From JBKPFU01 sp046728975 (GTDB taxonomy: Bacteria; Actinomycetota; Thermoleophilia; Gaiellales; Gaiellaceae), in the NCBI GenBank assembly GCA_046728975.1, contig JBKPFU010000109.1, positions 1 to 23,280 of the forward strand: a stretch of 23,280 nt of DNA. The letters run 5' to 3'. Shown in pieces: positions 8,447-15,582 of the stretch. Each line of letters opens with the position of its first letter. Within the stretch, counting starts at the first letter, position 1. Below the pieces are notes generated by a model. The model made no database searches, was not told the DNA's origin, and saw nothing but the letters and a program-made list of their open reading frames with translations. A program made the translations under genes and the position numbers.

Positions 8447-8917
8447 GTGGATTCGCTGACGCGAGAGACGACGGTGCCCGGCCTCCTCCGCGCGATAGGC
8501 GTGACGCTTACGGAGGAGCTCGGCGCGTCCGCCGTCGCGATCTCGCGCGTCGTGGGCGAGCTTCTCGTCGCGGTCACCGAACACACCCGCTCGGGCGAGC
8601 GACTTCAGCAGCTCGGCCACGGCTACCTGTTGAGCGATTTCCCACTCACGCGTGAAGTGATCGAGCGGCAGGAGCAGCGGCGGGTCTCTCTGCTCGAAGA
8701 GGATCCGGATCCGGCGGAGGCGCGGCTGCTGCGCGAGCTCGGCTACGACTCTCTGCTGATGATGCCGCTCTGCGCTTTCGGCGGTGTCTGGGGGCTCGTT
8801 GAGGTCTACGGCGAGAGCAAGGGCTTCGCGGACGCGGACGCGCAGAAGGCGGATGAGATCGTCGGCTCGGCCGGGAAGCGGCTCGAGGAGCTGGAGGGCG
8901 AACCGCCCCGTCCGTAG
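8447..8917 (+). CDS. Small GAF-domain protein
   Basis: 156 residues. GTG at 8447 is preferred over farther upstream starts because it removes an arginine/proline-rich, unstructured extension and sits correctly behind a TAGCAT box. The domain ends in MMPLCAFGGVWGLVEVYGESKGF followed by a helix ALIGNED with the GAF-domain end (DADAQKADEIVGSAGKRLEEL). GAF domains bind small ligands or redox cofactors; here there is no attached output domain, so the role could be a soluble sensor partner. It is divergent from the Fn3 protein and ends 8 bp before the SIS gene, which is convergent. Confidence 0.75.
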   Translation: MDSLTRETTVPGLLRAIGVTLTEELGASAVAISRVVGELLVAVTEHTRSGERLQQLGHGYLLSDFPLTREVIERQEQRRVSLLEEDPDPAEARLLRELGYDSLLMMPLCAFGGVWGLVEVYGESKGFADADAQKADEIVGSAGKRLEELEGEPPRP

Positions 8918-8925
8918 CCGAGCGC

Positions 8926-10020
8926 TTAAAGCGCGAGAGTGATCTTGGTGAGCCCTTGCGGGCGGTCGGGGTCGAGCCCCTTTGCGCGAGCGAGGGCCCA
9001 CGCGAAGAGCTGACCCGGCACGACCGACAGGAGCGGGGAGAGCAACGGCGCAGGGGGTCGGGGGACGGGCAGGACGAAGTTCGCGTCCGCGACCGCGTGT
9101 GCGGCGGGGCCGGTCGCAACGAGCATCGCCCCGGCCTTCCGAGCGCGGGCGGCGGCCTCGGTGACGGTCGCGAGCGTCCCGTCGTCCGTCGCGATCGTCC
9201 AGACCGGGAAGAGCGGGTCGAGGGCGGCCACCGGTCCGTGCGCGAGATCGGTCGCGGTCAGCGGCTCGGCCGCGACGCGGCAGGTTTCGAGCAGCTTGAG
9301 CGCCACCTCCCGGGCGGTCGCGAACTCGGGCCCGCGGCCGATTACGAACATCCGGCCGACGAAGGCGAACGGCATCGCCACGGCGGCGATCCGCTGCTCC
9401 AGCGAAGGCGTCAGCTCGTCCAGCTGCTCGACCACCCGGCGCAGATCGGCGGCGAACCGGCCACCTTCGCCGGCCGCGTGAGCGGCGACGAGCCCCAAGG
9501 CCGCGAGCTGGTTGACGTACGTCTTCGTGGCTGCGACTGCCCGCTCCTCGCCCGCAGCGAGCGGGAGCACGGCTTCCGCCTCCTGCGCGAGCTCGGAGGT
9601 CGGGTCGTTCGTCAGGGCGACGGTAAACGCCCCGGCCCGTCGAGCCCGCGTGATGTACTCGATCACGTCGGGCGTCTGACCTGACTGCGACAGTCCGATC
9701 GCAGTCGATCCCGACATGTCGAGCCCCGTCGCGTAGTGGACGGTGAGCGTGATCGAGTCGCGGAGCGCGGTCCAACGCGGCAGCAGGCCGAACGCGTACA
9801 CGCCGTAGGAGGCGGCGTTGTCGGACGATCCGTGACCGACCATCCGCACGGTTGTCGCACCTCGTTCGCGGGCGTCGGTCGCCACACGCGCGTACTCGGC
9901 CTCGTGCTCTAGTAGACGCTCGAGCGCCCGCGGCTGCTCGCGAATCTCGGTCAGAAACTGGTCGCCGAGAGGAGACGTCTTCGTCGAGCCGTCGCCCGCT
10001 ACGTGGTCAGGCGACGACAT
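8926..10020 (-). CDS. SIS-domain aminosugar isomerase/deaminase (GlmS C-terminal-like, NagB-II/AgaS type)
   Basis: 364 residues from ATG at 10020, with AAGGCG just upstream and a 14-bp overlap with nagA. Two tandem SIS domains as in the isomerase half of GlmS, with no glutaminase domain: GHGSSDNAA near 62, SQSGQTPD at 111-118, ERAVAATKTY, RGPEFATAREVALKLLETC, and the C-terminal DPDRPQGLTKIT. Proteins of this form convert glucosamine 6-phosphate to fructose 6-phosphate plus ammonia (second type of NagB) or related ketose/aldose changes. Being last in murQ-nagA-SIS, it most likely performs the deaminase step after NagA; no classical NagB is present in the window. Confidence 0.88.
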   Translation of the reverse strand: MSSPDHVAGDGSTKTSPLGDQFLTEIREQPRALERLLEHEAEYARVATDARERGATTVRMVGHGSSDNAASYGVYAFGLLPRWTALRDSITLTVHYATGLDMSGSTAIGLSQSGQTPDVIEYITRARRAGAFTVALTNDPTSELAQEAEAVLPLAAGEERAVAATKTYVNQLAALGLVAAHAAGEGGRFAADLRRVVEQLDELTPSLEQRIAAVAMPFAFVGRMFVIGRGPEFATAREVALKLLETCRVAAEPLTATDLAHGPVAALDPLFPVWTIATDDGTLATVTEAAARARKAGAMLVATGPAAHAVADANFVLPVPRPPAPLLSPLLSVVPGQLFAWALARAKGLDPDRPQGLTKITLAL

Positions 10021-11104
10021 ACGCCTTGCCGGCAAGGAAGACCCGGTCGACCTCGAGGTTGTCGTCGAGCACGACGATGTCCGCAGGCAGCCCGACCGCC
10101 AGACGTGCCCGCCTTTTCTCCCCGATCACGCGGGCGGGCACGGCGCAGGCCGCCTCGAGCGCCTGCGCGAGCGGAACGCCGAGGGCATGAAGGTTCCGCA
10201 CCGCCTCGATCATCGTCAGGGCGCTTCCGGCGAGCACGCCGTCGGGCCCGCGGGCGACGCCGTCGCGTACCGACACCTCGAAGCCGCCGAGGTTGTAGTC
10301 ACCGTCGGTCACATCGGTCCCGGCCCACGCTCCCGCGTCTGTGACGAGCGCGACGCGCCCCGCCGCCGCGCGCCAGACGACCTTGGCGGTCTCCGGTGCG
10401 AGGTGGACACCGTCCAGGATGATCTGAACGACCACATCGTCGCGCCCGAGCGCGGCGCCTGCGACGCCCGGATCGCGATGCCGAAACGGCCGCATCGCGT
10501 TGAACAGATGCGTGACGGTCCGCACGCCGTCGTCGAACGCGCGATTTGCCTCTTCGACCGTCGCGTTCGTGTGGCCGCACGAGACAGTGACTCCGCGTGA
10601 CTGGAGCAGCTCGATCAAGGTCTCTGCGCCGGGGAGCTCCGGCGCGAGGGTCATCATGCGGATCGGCCCCGCCTCGAGCAGGCGCTCCAGCAAGGCGGGA
10701 TCGGGATCACGGCGATCCGACGGCGGATGAGTCCCCAGACGTGCCGCCGCCAGGAACGGCCCCTCGACGTGCACGCCGAGGATCCGCGGGCCTTCGAGCT
10801 CGATCGGCACCTCCCGGAGCGCCGCCATGAGCTGCTCTTCCGGCGCGGTAATGAACGTCGGCAGGTACGCGACGACCCCCGTTTCGAGGAGCGCTTCCCC
10901 GGCGCGGCGGTAACCGTCGGCGTCGGCCTCGAGCAGGTCGACGCCCCCGAAGCCGTTGACCTGGAGATCGAGAAACCCGGGCGTGGCGATCCCGCGGCCG
11001 TTCGCCGACGACAGGCCGTAGGCGGCGATCGTCCCGTCGGCGACGTCGACGTCTCCGGGAACGAGTTGCCCGTCGACCAGGGCGGCTTCGACTCCGAGCT
11101 TCAT
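10007..11104 (-). CDS. nagA: N-acetylglucosamine-6-phosphate deacetylase
   Basis: 365 residues, cytosolic amidohydrolase that converts GlcNAc-6-phosphate to glucosamine-6-phosphate and acetate. Family marks in order: TPGFLDLQVNGFGG near 41-54, metal ligand Glu114 in VHVEGPFL, His178 in SCGHTNA, His199 in THLFNAM, substrate-side His234 in DGVHL, and catalytic Asp256 in LVTDA. Length matches the family. The ATG at 11104 overlaps the murQ stop in an ATGA, so the two are translationally coupled. All key residues are intact. Confidence 0.95.
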   Translation of the reverse strand: MKLGVEAALVDGQLVPGDVDVADGTIAAYGLSSANGRGIATPGFLDLQVNGFGGVDLLEADADGYRRAGEALLETGVVAYLPTFITAPEEQLMAALREVPIELEGPRILGVHVEGPFLAAARLGTHPPSDRRDPDPALLERLLEAGPIRMMTLAPELPGAETLIELLQSRGVTVSCGHTNATVEEANRAFDDGVRTVTHLFNAMRPFRHRDPGVAGAALGRDDVVVQIILDGVHLAPETAKVVWRAAAGRVALVTDAGAWAGTDVTDGDYNLGGFEVSVRDGVARGPDGVLAGSALTMIEAVRNLHALGVPLAQALEAACAVPARVIGEKRRARLAVGLPADIVVLDDNLEVDRVFLAGKAYVVA

Positions 11105-12048
11105 GCGAGCGCGCGCCCGATGTTGTCGTCGGCCGAACGAAGCTTCTCGCGGGCGGTGTCGGCATCGACGCCGGTCAGCAGGGAGACGATCGCGACTTTC
11201 GCGTTGCCGCCGGCGGCCTCGAGCGCTCGGTCGACCTCCTCGTCAGACGCCTCCGTGGCGTGGCGGACCGTTCTCCGGGCGCGGGCGCGCAGCTTCTCGT
11301 TCGTCGCCGAGACGTCGACCATCAGGTCGCCGTAGGTTTTGCCGAGCCGGACCATCGCGACGGTCGAGATCGTGTTCAGCACGAGCTTCTGTGCCGTGCC
11401 GGCCTTTAGCCGCGTCGACCCTGCAATGAACTCTGGACCGACGATCACCGAAATTTCCTTCTCAGCGAGGCGTGCGAGCTCGGAGGAGGGAACCGAGACG
11501 ATGCACACGGTCGCGGCTCCGGCGGCCTTGGCCGCTTCGAGCGCGCCGAGGACGTAGGGCGTCCTGCCGCTCGCGCTGACGCCGACCACTGCGTCGGCCT
11601 CCGACACGCCGATGTCCTGGACGGCCTGCATCCCGGCGTCGGCGTCGTCTTCAGCGGCGTCGCGCTCGCCGGCCGTCGCCGCGCCCGCTCCGGCGACCAA
11701 CGCGAGCACACGGCCGGGCTCGACCGAGAAGGTCGATTCGCATTCGGCGGCATCGAGCGCGGCGATCTGCCCGGAGGAGCCGGCGCCGACGTAGACCAGC
11801 CGACCGCCTCGCTTCAACCGCTCGACGACCACGTCGATTGCCGCCGCTGTTTGCTCTGCGGCCGCGCTCACCGCGGCCGGAACCTCGGCGTCGAGCCGGT
11901 TCATGCTCTCCACCAGCTCGCGCGTGGACAGTCGGTCGTACCCGGCCGGATCGGCGGCCCTCGACTCCGTCACGAGGTTGTCGAGCCGGTCCGCGCCTGT
12001 TCGGCCCCCAGCGCCGGCTTGCGTGCCGGGACCTGGGTTCGACTCCAT
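11101..12048 (-). CDS. murQ: N-acetylmuramic acid 6-phosphate etherase
   Basis: 315 residues, SIS-fold lyase that cleaves the lactyl ether of MurNAc-6-phosphate to GlcNAc-6-phosphate plus D-lactate. Motifs: VYVGAGSSGQ near 86-94, Glu102 in AAEC and Glu133 in AAEDD (they align with the catalytic Glu83 and Glu114 of the E. coli enzyme, spacing 31 as there), VSASGRTPYVLGALEAAK, IAGSTRLKAGTAQKLVLN, and GDLMVDVSATNEKLRAR. Position 94 is Gln where E. coli has Arg (GTSGRL), a mild variation. First gene of the murQ-nagA-SIS operon. A TAGACT box six bases before ATG suggests a leaderless message. Confidence 0.95.
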   Translation of the reverse strand: MESNPGPGTQAGAGGRTGADRLDNLVTESRAADPAGYDRLSTRELVESMNRLDAEVPAAVSAAAEQTAAAIDVVVERLKRGGRLVYVGAGSSGQIAALDAAECESTFSVEPGRVLALVAGAGAATAGERDAAEDDADAGMQAVQDIGVSEADAVVGVSASGRTPYVLGALEAAKAAGAATVCIVSVPSSELARLAEKEISVIVGPEFIAGSTRLKAGTAQKLVLNTISTVAMVRLGKTYGDLMVDVSATNEKLRARARRTVRHATEASDEEVDRALEAAGGNAKVAIVSLLTGVDADTAREKLRSADDNIGRALA

Positions 12049-12054
12049 GCGCGC

Positions 12055-12084
12055 AGTCTATGCGCGCGCGGTGCTGGTGGTCAA
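12055..12084 (-). promoter_or_regulatory. murQ promoter (-35 TTGACC, -10 TAGACT), leaderless type
   Basis: On the minus strand TTGACC (12084-12079), an 18-bp spacer, TAGACT (12060-12055) and six bases to the murQ ATG at 12048. The -35 lies inside the TGGT-N4-ACCA operator (12078-12089), so repressor binding there would block polymerase. Confidence 0.6.
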
Positions 12085-12089
12085 TACCA
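12078..12089. promoter_or_regulatory. dre-like operator TGGT-N4-ACCA, divergent murQ/ATPase promoter
   Basis: TGGTCAATACCA, read on the minus strand as TGGTATTGACCA, has the TGGT-N4-ACCA architecture of DasR/NagR sites (Streptomyces dre core TGGTCTAGACCA). A further AATTGGT half is visible on the minus strand (12091-12085). It sits in the 105-bp gap between murQ and the ATPase gene and covers the murQ -35. The probable ligand protein is the GntR-family product encoded at 13344. Confidence 0.7.
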
Positions 12090-12115
12090 ATTGAGGACTT
12101 GGTGCACAACTGGTC

Positions 12116-12143
12116 TTGCTTTTCGCATCGGGCACAGTATGCT
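12116..12143 (+). promoter_or_regulatory. Putative promoter of ATPase-GntR operon
   Basis: TTGCTT (12116-12121), 16-bp spacer, TATGCT (12138-12143), then ten bases to the GTG at 12154. The predicted transcription start falls within a few bases of the start codon, so the message would be leaderless or nearly so, which fits the lack of a ribosome-binding sequence. The dre-like site is about 30 bp upstream of this -35. Confidence 0.45.
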
Positions 12144-12153
12144 CTGCAGTTCC

Positions 12154-13347
12154 GTGGCCGAGATCGTTCTGGACAGGGTGTCGAAGGTGTTCGCCGGAAA
12201 CACCACTGCGGTCGACGACGTCACGCTCACCATCGGCGACGGCGAGTTCGTCGTGCTTGTCGGCCCCTCGGGATGCGGCAAGACGACGCTTTTGCGGATG
12301 ATCGCCGGGCTCGAGGAGGTCACCGCGGGACAGATCAGCATCGACGGGCGCGACGTCACCGACCTCGCGCCGCGGCGCCGCGACATCGCGATGGTCTTCC
12401 AGAGCTACGCCCTCTACCCGCACATGTCGGTTCGCCAGAACATCGGCTACGGGTTGAAGGTCCGGCGGACGCCGAAGGCCGAGGCCAAGCGGCGGGTCGA
12501 AGAGGTGGCGGCGCTGCTCGGCCTGGACCAGATGCTCGACCGCCGGCCGGCGCAGCTCTCGGGCGGGCAGCGCCAGCGCGTCGCGATGGGCCGCGCGATC
12601 GTCCGCCAGCCGAAGGCGTTCTTGATGGACGAGCCGCTCTCGAACCTCGACGCGAAGCTGCGCGTCGGGATGCGCGCATCGCTTGCGCAGCTGCACGAGC
12701 GGCTGGGCGTGACGACGGTCTACGTCACGCACGACCAGACCGAGGCGATGACCCTCGGGCAGCGCGTCGCGGTGATGCGCGACGGTCGGGTGCTCCAGGT
12801 CGACACGCCGCAGCGGCTGTACCAAGAGCCCGTCGACCTGTTCGTCGCAGCGTTCATCGGCACGCCCGCGATGAACCTGGTCGCGGCGCAGATCGACGAA
12901 GGCCACGCCGCCTTCGGCCAGTTCCGCCTGCCGCTCGATCCTGGGAGGAGGCCGCAGAACGCCGGCAAGCGAGTCGTTCTCGGCATCCGGCCCGAGAGCT
13001 TCGAGGACGCCTCCTTCGCTCCGCCCGGCGCGCCGCGGATCGAGGTTGCCCCTGCCGTGGTCGAGGAGCTCGGCTCGGACGCACACGTCTTCTTCCCGGT
13101 CGACGCGCCCAGGGTTTCAACCGAGATCCTGGAAGCCTCGGACGAGGAGGCGACGCTGCTGACGACGGAGCAAACGCTTTTCACCGCACGCGTCGACGCT
13201 CGCACCCGGGCTCGCGTGGGAGATCGGCTCGAGCTGGCGGTCGATCCCGGGCGGTTCCACTTTTTCGACCACGAGAGCGGCCGGAGCCTCGTGGCAGGCG
13301 AGCAGGAGGCGGCGTCGAAGACCGATGTGGTACTGACCACATCATGA
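12154..13347 (+). CDS. Sugar ABC transporter ATP-binding protein, MsiK/UgpC type, in amino-sugar regulon
   Basis: 397 residues from GTG at 12154. This start is favoured over ATG 12139 because it gives V-A-E-I, the same GTG-GCC-GAG-ATC opening as the paralogue at 4250. Walker A GPSGCGKT at 37-44, NYALYPH replaced by SYALYPHMSV, LSGGQRQRVAMGRA, LMDEPLSNLDAKL, YVTHDQTEAM, and a C-terminal TOBE region (NLFV-like DLFVAAFIGTPAMNLV, GIRPESFED). It presumably powers the permease pair at 15583-17465 and may also serve other sugar importers, as MsiK does in Streptomyces. Its stop overlaps the regulator's start (ATGA). Confidence 0.94.
   Translation: MAEIVLDRVSKVFAGNTTAVDDVTLTIGDGEFVVLVGPSGCGKTTLLRMIAGLEEVTAGQISIDGRDVTDLAPRRRDIAMVFQSYALYPHMSVRQNIGYGLKVRRTPKAEAKRRVEEVAALLGLDQMLDRRPAQLSGGQRQRVAMGRAIVRQPKAFLMDEPLSNLDAKLRVGMRASLAQLHERLGVTTVYVTHDQTEAMTLGQRVAVMRDGRVLQVDTPQRLYQEPVDLFVAAFIGTPAMNLVAAQIDEGHAAFGQFRLPLDPGRRPQNAGKRVVLGIRPESFEDASFAPPGAPRIEVAPAVVEELGSDAHVFFPVDAPRVSTEILEASDEEATLLTTEQTLFTARVDARTRARVGDRLELAVDPGRFHFFDHESGRSLVAGEQEAASKTDVVLTTS
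13324..13343. promoter_or_regulatory. Perfect dre-like operator abutting the GntR start codon
   Basis: GATGTGGT (13324-13331), ACTG, ACCACATC (13336-13343): an 8-bp perfect inverted repeat with core TGGTACTGACCA, ending one base before the GntR ATG at 13344. It is inside the last codons of the ATPase gene. It suggests autoregulation of the regulator by promoter block or roadblock. Confidence 0.75.
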
Positions 13348-14105
13348 CGAAGCAGCACGAGACCCGCGAGCGCGTCCTCGAGCTGATCGAGGGCCTCGGA
13401 GTGGGGGAGGTGATCCCGTCCGAGCGCCAGCTGAGCACGGACCTCGGGGTCTCCCGGTTGACCGTTCGCGCGGCCCTCGACGATCTCGCGCGCGAGGGAT
13501 ACCTGATCCGTCGGCGCGGTTCGGGCACCTTCGTCAGCGAGCCGAAGATCGCCCAGGAACTGACGATGACCTCGTTCACCGAGGACATGCGCCGGCGCGG
13601 GATGGAACCCGGAAGCCGGACGCTGGATCTCTCGGTCGTTCCTGCCGGGGCCCGTCTCGGCCGGCTGTTGCATGTGTCGCCCTCGGAGCCGATCGTTGTC
13701 GCAAAACGGCTTAGATTGGCGGATGAGGAGACGATGGCGATCGAGACCCTGCACGTGCGCGAGGCATTCGTCCCCGGCCTTACTGGACACGATCTCGAAG
13801 ACGGCTCGTTCTACGAGCTGCTGCGCGACCGCTACGGGATCGTGATCGCGGGCGGCGTTCAGATGATCGAACCGACGGTGACGAACGAGGAAGAATCGGA
13901 GGCACTCGGCGTCCCGCTCCACTCGCCTGCCTTCCTGTTCGAGCGCTTCACACGCTCCGGCGACGGCGAGCTCGTCGAGTTCGTGCACTCGATCTACCGC
14001 GGCGACCGCTACCGAATCGTCACCGACTTGAGCACGCGCCCCGAGGCGCGCTTGGATCGGCATGCGCCCGCCGTCGCGCGTGACGGACGGCGGAACTCCT
14101 CCTAG
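13344..14105 (+). CDS. GntR-family regulator, HutC/UTRA subfamily (DasR/NagR-like)
   Basis: 253 residues from ATG at 13344. N-terminal winged helix-turn-helix at about 5-66: IPSERQLSTDLGVSRLTVRA then LDDLAREGYLIRRRGSGTFV. A UTRA effector domain follows (about 85-240): KRLRLADEETMAIETLHV, ELLRDRYGI, EPTVTNEEESEALGVP, FTRSGDGELVEFVHSIYRGD, YRI. HutC-type members such as DasR and NagR sense GlcN-6-P or GlcNAc-6-P and bind TGGT-N4-ACCA sites; three such sites flank or touch this gene. No own ribosome-binding sequence is seen; it is likely translated by coupling to the ATPase gene through the ATGA overlap. A transcriptional repressor of the whole cluster is the simplest reading. Confidence 0.92.
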   Translation: MTKQHETRERVLELIEGLGVGEVIPSERQLSTDLGVSRLTVRAALDDLAREGYLIRRRGSGTFVSEPKIAQELTMTSFTEDMRRRGMEPGSRTLDLSVVPAGARLGRLLHVSPSEPIVVAKRLRLADEETMAIETLHVREAFVPGLTGHDLEDGSFYELLRDRYGIVIAGGVQMIEPTVTNEEESEALGVPLHSPAFLFERFTRSGDGELVEFVHSIYRGDRYRIVTDLSTRPEARLDRHAPAVARDGRRNSS

Positions 14106-14117
14106 CGCATCCTTAAC

Positions 14118-14138
14118 TGGTCTTGACATTCAAGGCCA
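14118..14138. promoter_or_regulatory. Inverted repeat TGGTCTTGA-N3-TCAAGGCCA over a TTGACA -35
   Basis: TGGTCTTGA (14118-14126), CAT, TCAAGGCCA (14130-14138), eight of nine positions paired. A consensus -35 hexamer TTGACA (14123-14128) lies inside it. No good -10 is found 16-18 bp downstream. The half-site AACTGGTCTTG also occurs at 12108-12118 near the ATPase promoter. It is a second candidate operator of the binding-protein gene. Confidence 0.5.
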
Positions 14139-14168
14139 ATTTATGAGAGGGTGCACACCGTGGCCAAT

Positions 14169-14180
14169 TGGTACGAACCA
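14169..14180. promoter_or_regulatory. dre-like operator TGGT-N4-ACCA before the binding-protein gene
   Basis: TGGTACGAACCA is the core of a longer perfect inverted repeat, AATTGGT (14166-14172) and ACCAATT (14177-14183). It lies 70 bp before the ATG at 14250 in the 144-bp gap after the GntR gene, downstream of the TTGACA hexamer, where a bound repressor could block initiation or elongation. Confidence 0.72.
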
Positions 14181-14249
14181 ATTAGAGCCGCCTCACGCAC
14201 CGGGGACGAAGCGGGCGTGGGCCTTCCACGACAGGTTGGGGGAACGTCT

Positions 14250-15548
14250 ATGAAGAAGACACGCATGATCGCGGCCGCTCTCCTTGCCGCCGCACTGGCC
14301 GTCGCGGCCTCGACCGCTTCGGGCGGCACCTCCGGAGGAAAGAGCGCGGCTGCCACCAAGCTCACCATCTGGCTCCAGACCGACGCTCAAAACGGCTGGC
14401 CGAGCGCCGTCGCCGGCGCGACGAGCGCGTTCAAGGCACGGCATCGGAACGTCGACGTCGACATCCAGTACCAGAGCTGGACCGAGCATCTCACGAAGTT
14501 CGACGCCGCCCTGGCTGCGAACCGGCCTCCCGACGTGATCGAGATGGGCAACACCGAGACCACGAAGTACATGGCCGCGGGTGCATTCGCCCAGCTCAAA
14601 GCTTCGGCGTTTCCGAACTCGAAGACATGGCTGGCCGCGCTGAAGGCCTCCTGCACCTATAACGGCAAGCTCTACTGCGTCCCGTATTACGCGGGGGCGC
14701 GAGCCGTCATCTACCGCAAGGACATGTACCGAGCGGCTGGGGTGAGGGGGATCCCGCGCACGTACAGCCAGTTCCTCTCCGCCGGGAGAAAGGTGATGAA
14801 GAAGTTCGGAAAGGACAAGAACTTCTCGGCCTTCTACCAGCCCGGCAAGAACTGGTACGCCGCGATGTCGTTCGTCGCCGATTACGGCGGCAAGATCGCG
14901 GTCCGCAAGAGCGGCAAGTGGCGGGGCACGCTCAATTCGACGCAGGCCGTGAGGGCGCTGACGGTCTACAAGCAAATGGTGCGCTCGCTCTCGCGCGCCA
15001 GCAAGACGGCCGACGAGGCGCACCCGTTCCCGAGCATCCCGTTTGCCAAGGGCCGCGCGGCGGCGTTCCTCGGAAACGGCTGGGAGTGGCCGTACGTGCT
15101 CGACCCGAAGGGCGGCGCGGCACCGGCGTCCTTCGAGAAGAAGATGGGTGCTTACCCGATGCCTAGCCACATCCGGGGCCGGTACACCCCGACGTTCCTG
15201 GGTGGCTCCGACCTCGCGATTCCGATCTCGAGCCGCAACAAGTCGCTTGCCACCGACTGGATCAGGCAGTTCACGAATGCCCGCAATGAGCGGATCATCG
15301 CCAGGGCCGGCAACATCGCGAACACCACGACCCTCGCGGGTGTGAACAGGAACATCGCGAAGCTGGCCCCGTTCGCAGCGGCGGCGAAGTACAGCTGGTT
15401 CGTTCCGACCGCTCCGCACTGGGTGGATGTCGAAAAGGCGAACGTGCTCCAGAACATGATGGTCGACATCCTCACGAACCGCTCGAGCGTCAAGTCGGCG
15501 GCGGGCAAGGCCAGCGGCCAGATCACGAGGATCCTGAACAGGCGCTGA
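14250..15548 (+). CDS. Extracellular solute-binding protein, family 1 (amino-sugar/oligosaccharide importer)
   Basis: 432 residues from ATG at 14250, with GGGGGA just upstream; an earlier in-frame GTG at 14151 would bury the signal. Sec signal peptide: KKTRM, then an alanine-rich hydrophobic run to ASTASGG; no lipobox cysteine. The mature part starts KLTIWLQTD, then FKARHRNVDVDIQYQSWTEH, PPDVIEMGNTET, LYCVPYYAGARAVIYRKDMY, and FLGGSDLAIP, the standard marks of carbohydrate-binding proteins of this class (as in NgcE/DasA). First gene of the importer, 34 bp before the first permease. Its place in the regulon suggests an N-acetylamino-sugar oligosaccharide, not proven by sequence. Confidence 0.93.
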   Translation: MKKTRMIAAALLAAALAVAASTASGGTSGGKSAAATKLTIWLQTDAQNGWPSAVAGATSAFKARHRNVDVDIQYQSWTEHLTKFDAALAANRPPDVIEMGNTETTKYMAAGAFAQLKASAFPNSKTWLAALKASCTYNGKLYCVPYYAGARAVIYRKDMYRAAGVRGIPRTYSQFLSAGRKVMKKFGKDKNFSAFYQPGKNWYAAMSFVADYGGKIAVRKSGKWRGTLNSTQAVRALTVYKQMVRSLSRASKTADEAHPFPSIPFAKGRAAAFLGNGWEWPYVLDPKGGAAPASFEKKMGAYPMPSHIRGRYTPTFLGGSDLAIPISSRNKSLATDWIRQFTNARNERIIARAGNIANTTTLAGVNRNIAKLAPFAAAAKYSWFVPTAPHWVDVEKANVLQNMMVDILTNRSSVKSAAGKASGQITRILNRR

Positions 15549-15582
15549 TGAACGGAGGGCCGCAAAGCAGGAAACGCCCCGT

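Noticed and set aside
5706..8459. Plus-strand open frame of 917 codons antisense to the Fn3 protein
   Set aside because: Arg/Val/Ala/Glu-rich translation without domains; the opposite strand has a signal peptide and repeated domains.
11838..12153. Longer start for the ATPase gene from 11851
   Set aside because: It would overlap murQ antisense and the operator region, and the extension has no family similarity.
14151..14249. Upstream GTG start for the binding protein
   Set aside because: It would add 33 residues ahead of the signal peptide and overlap the operator; ATG 14250 has a ribosome-binding sequence.
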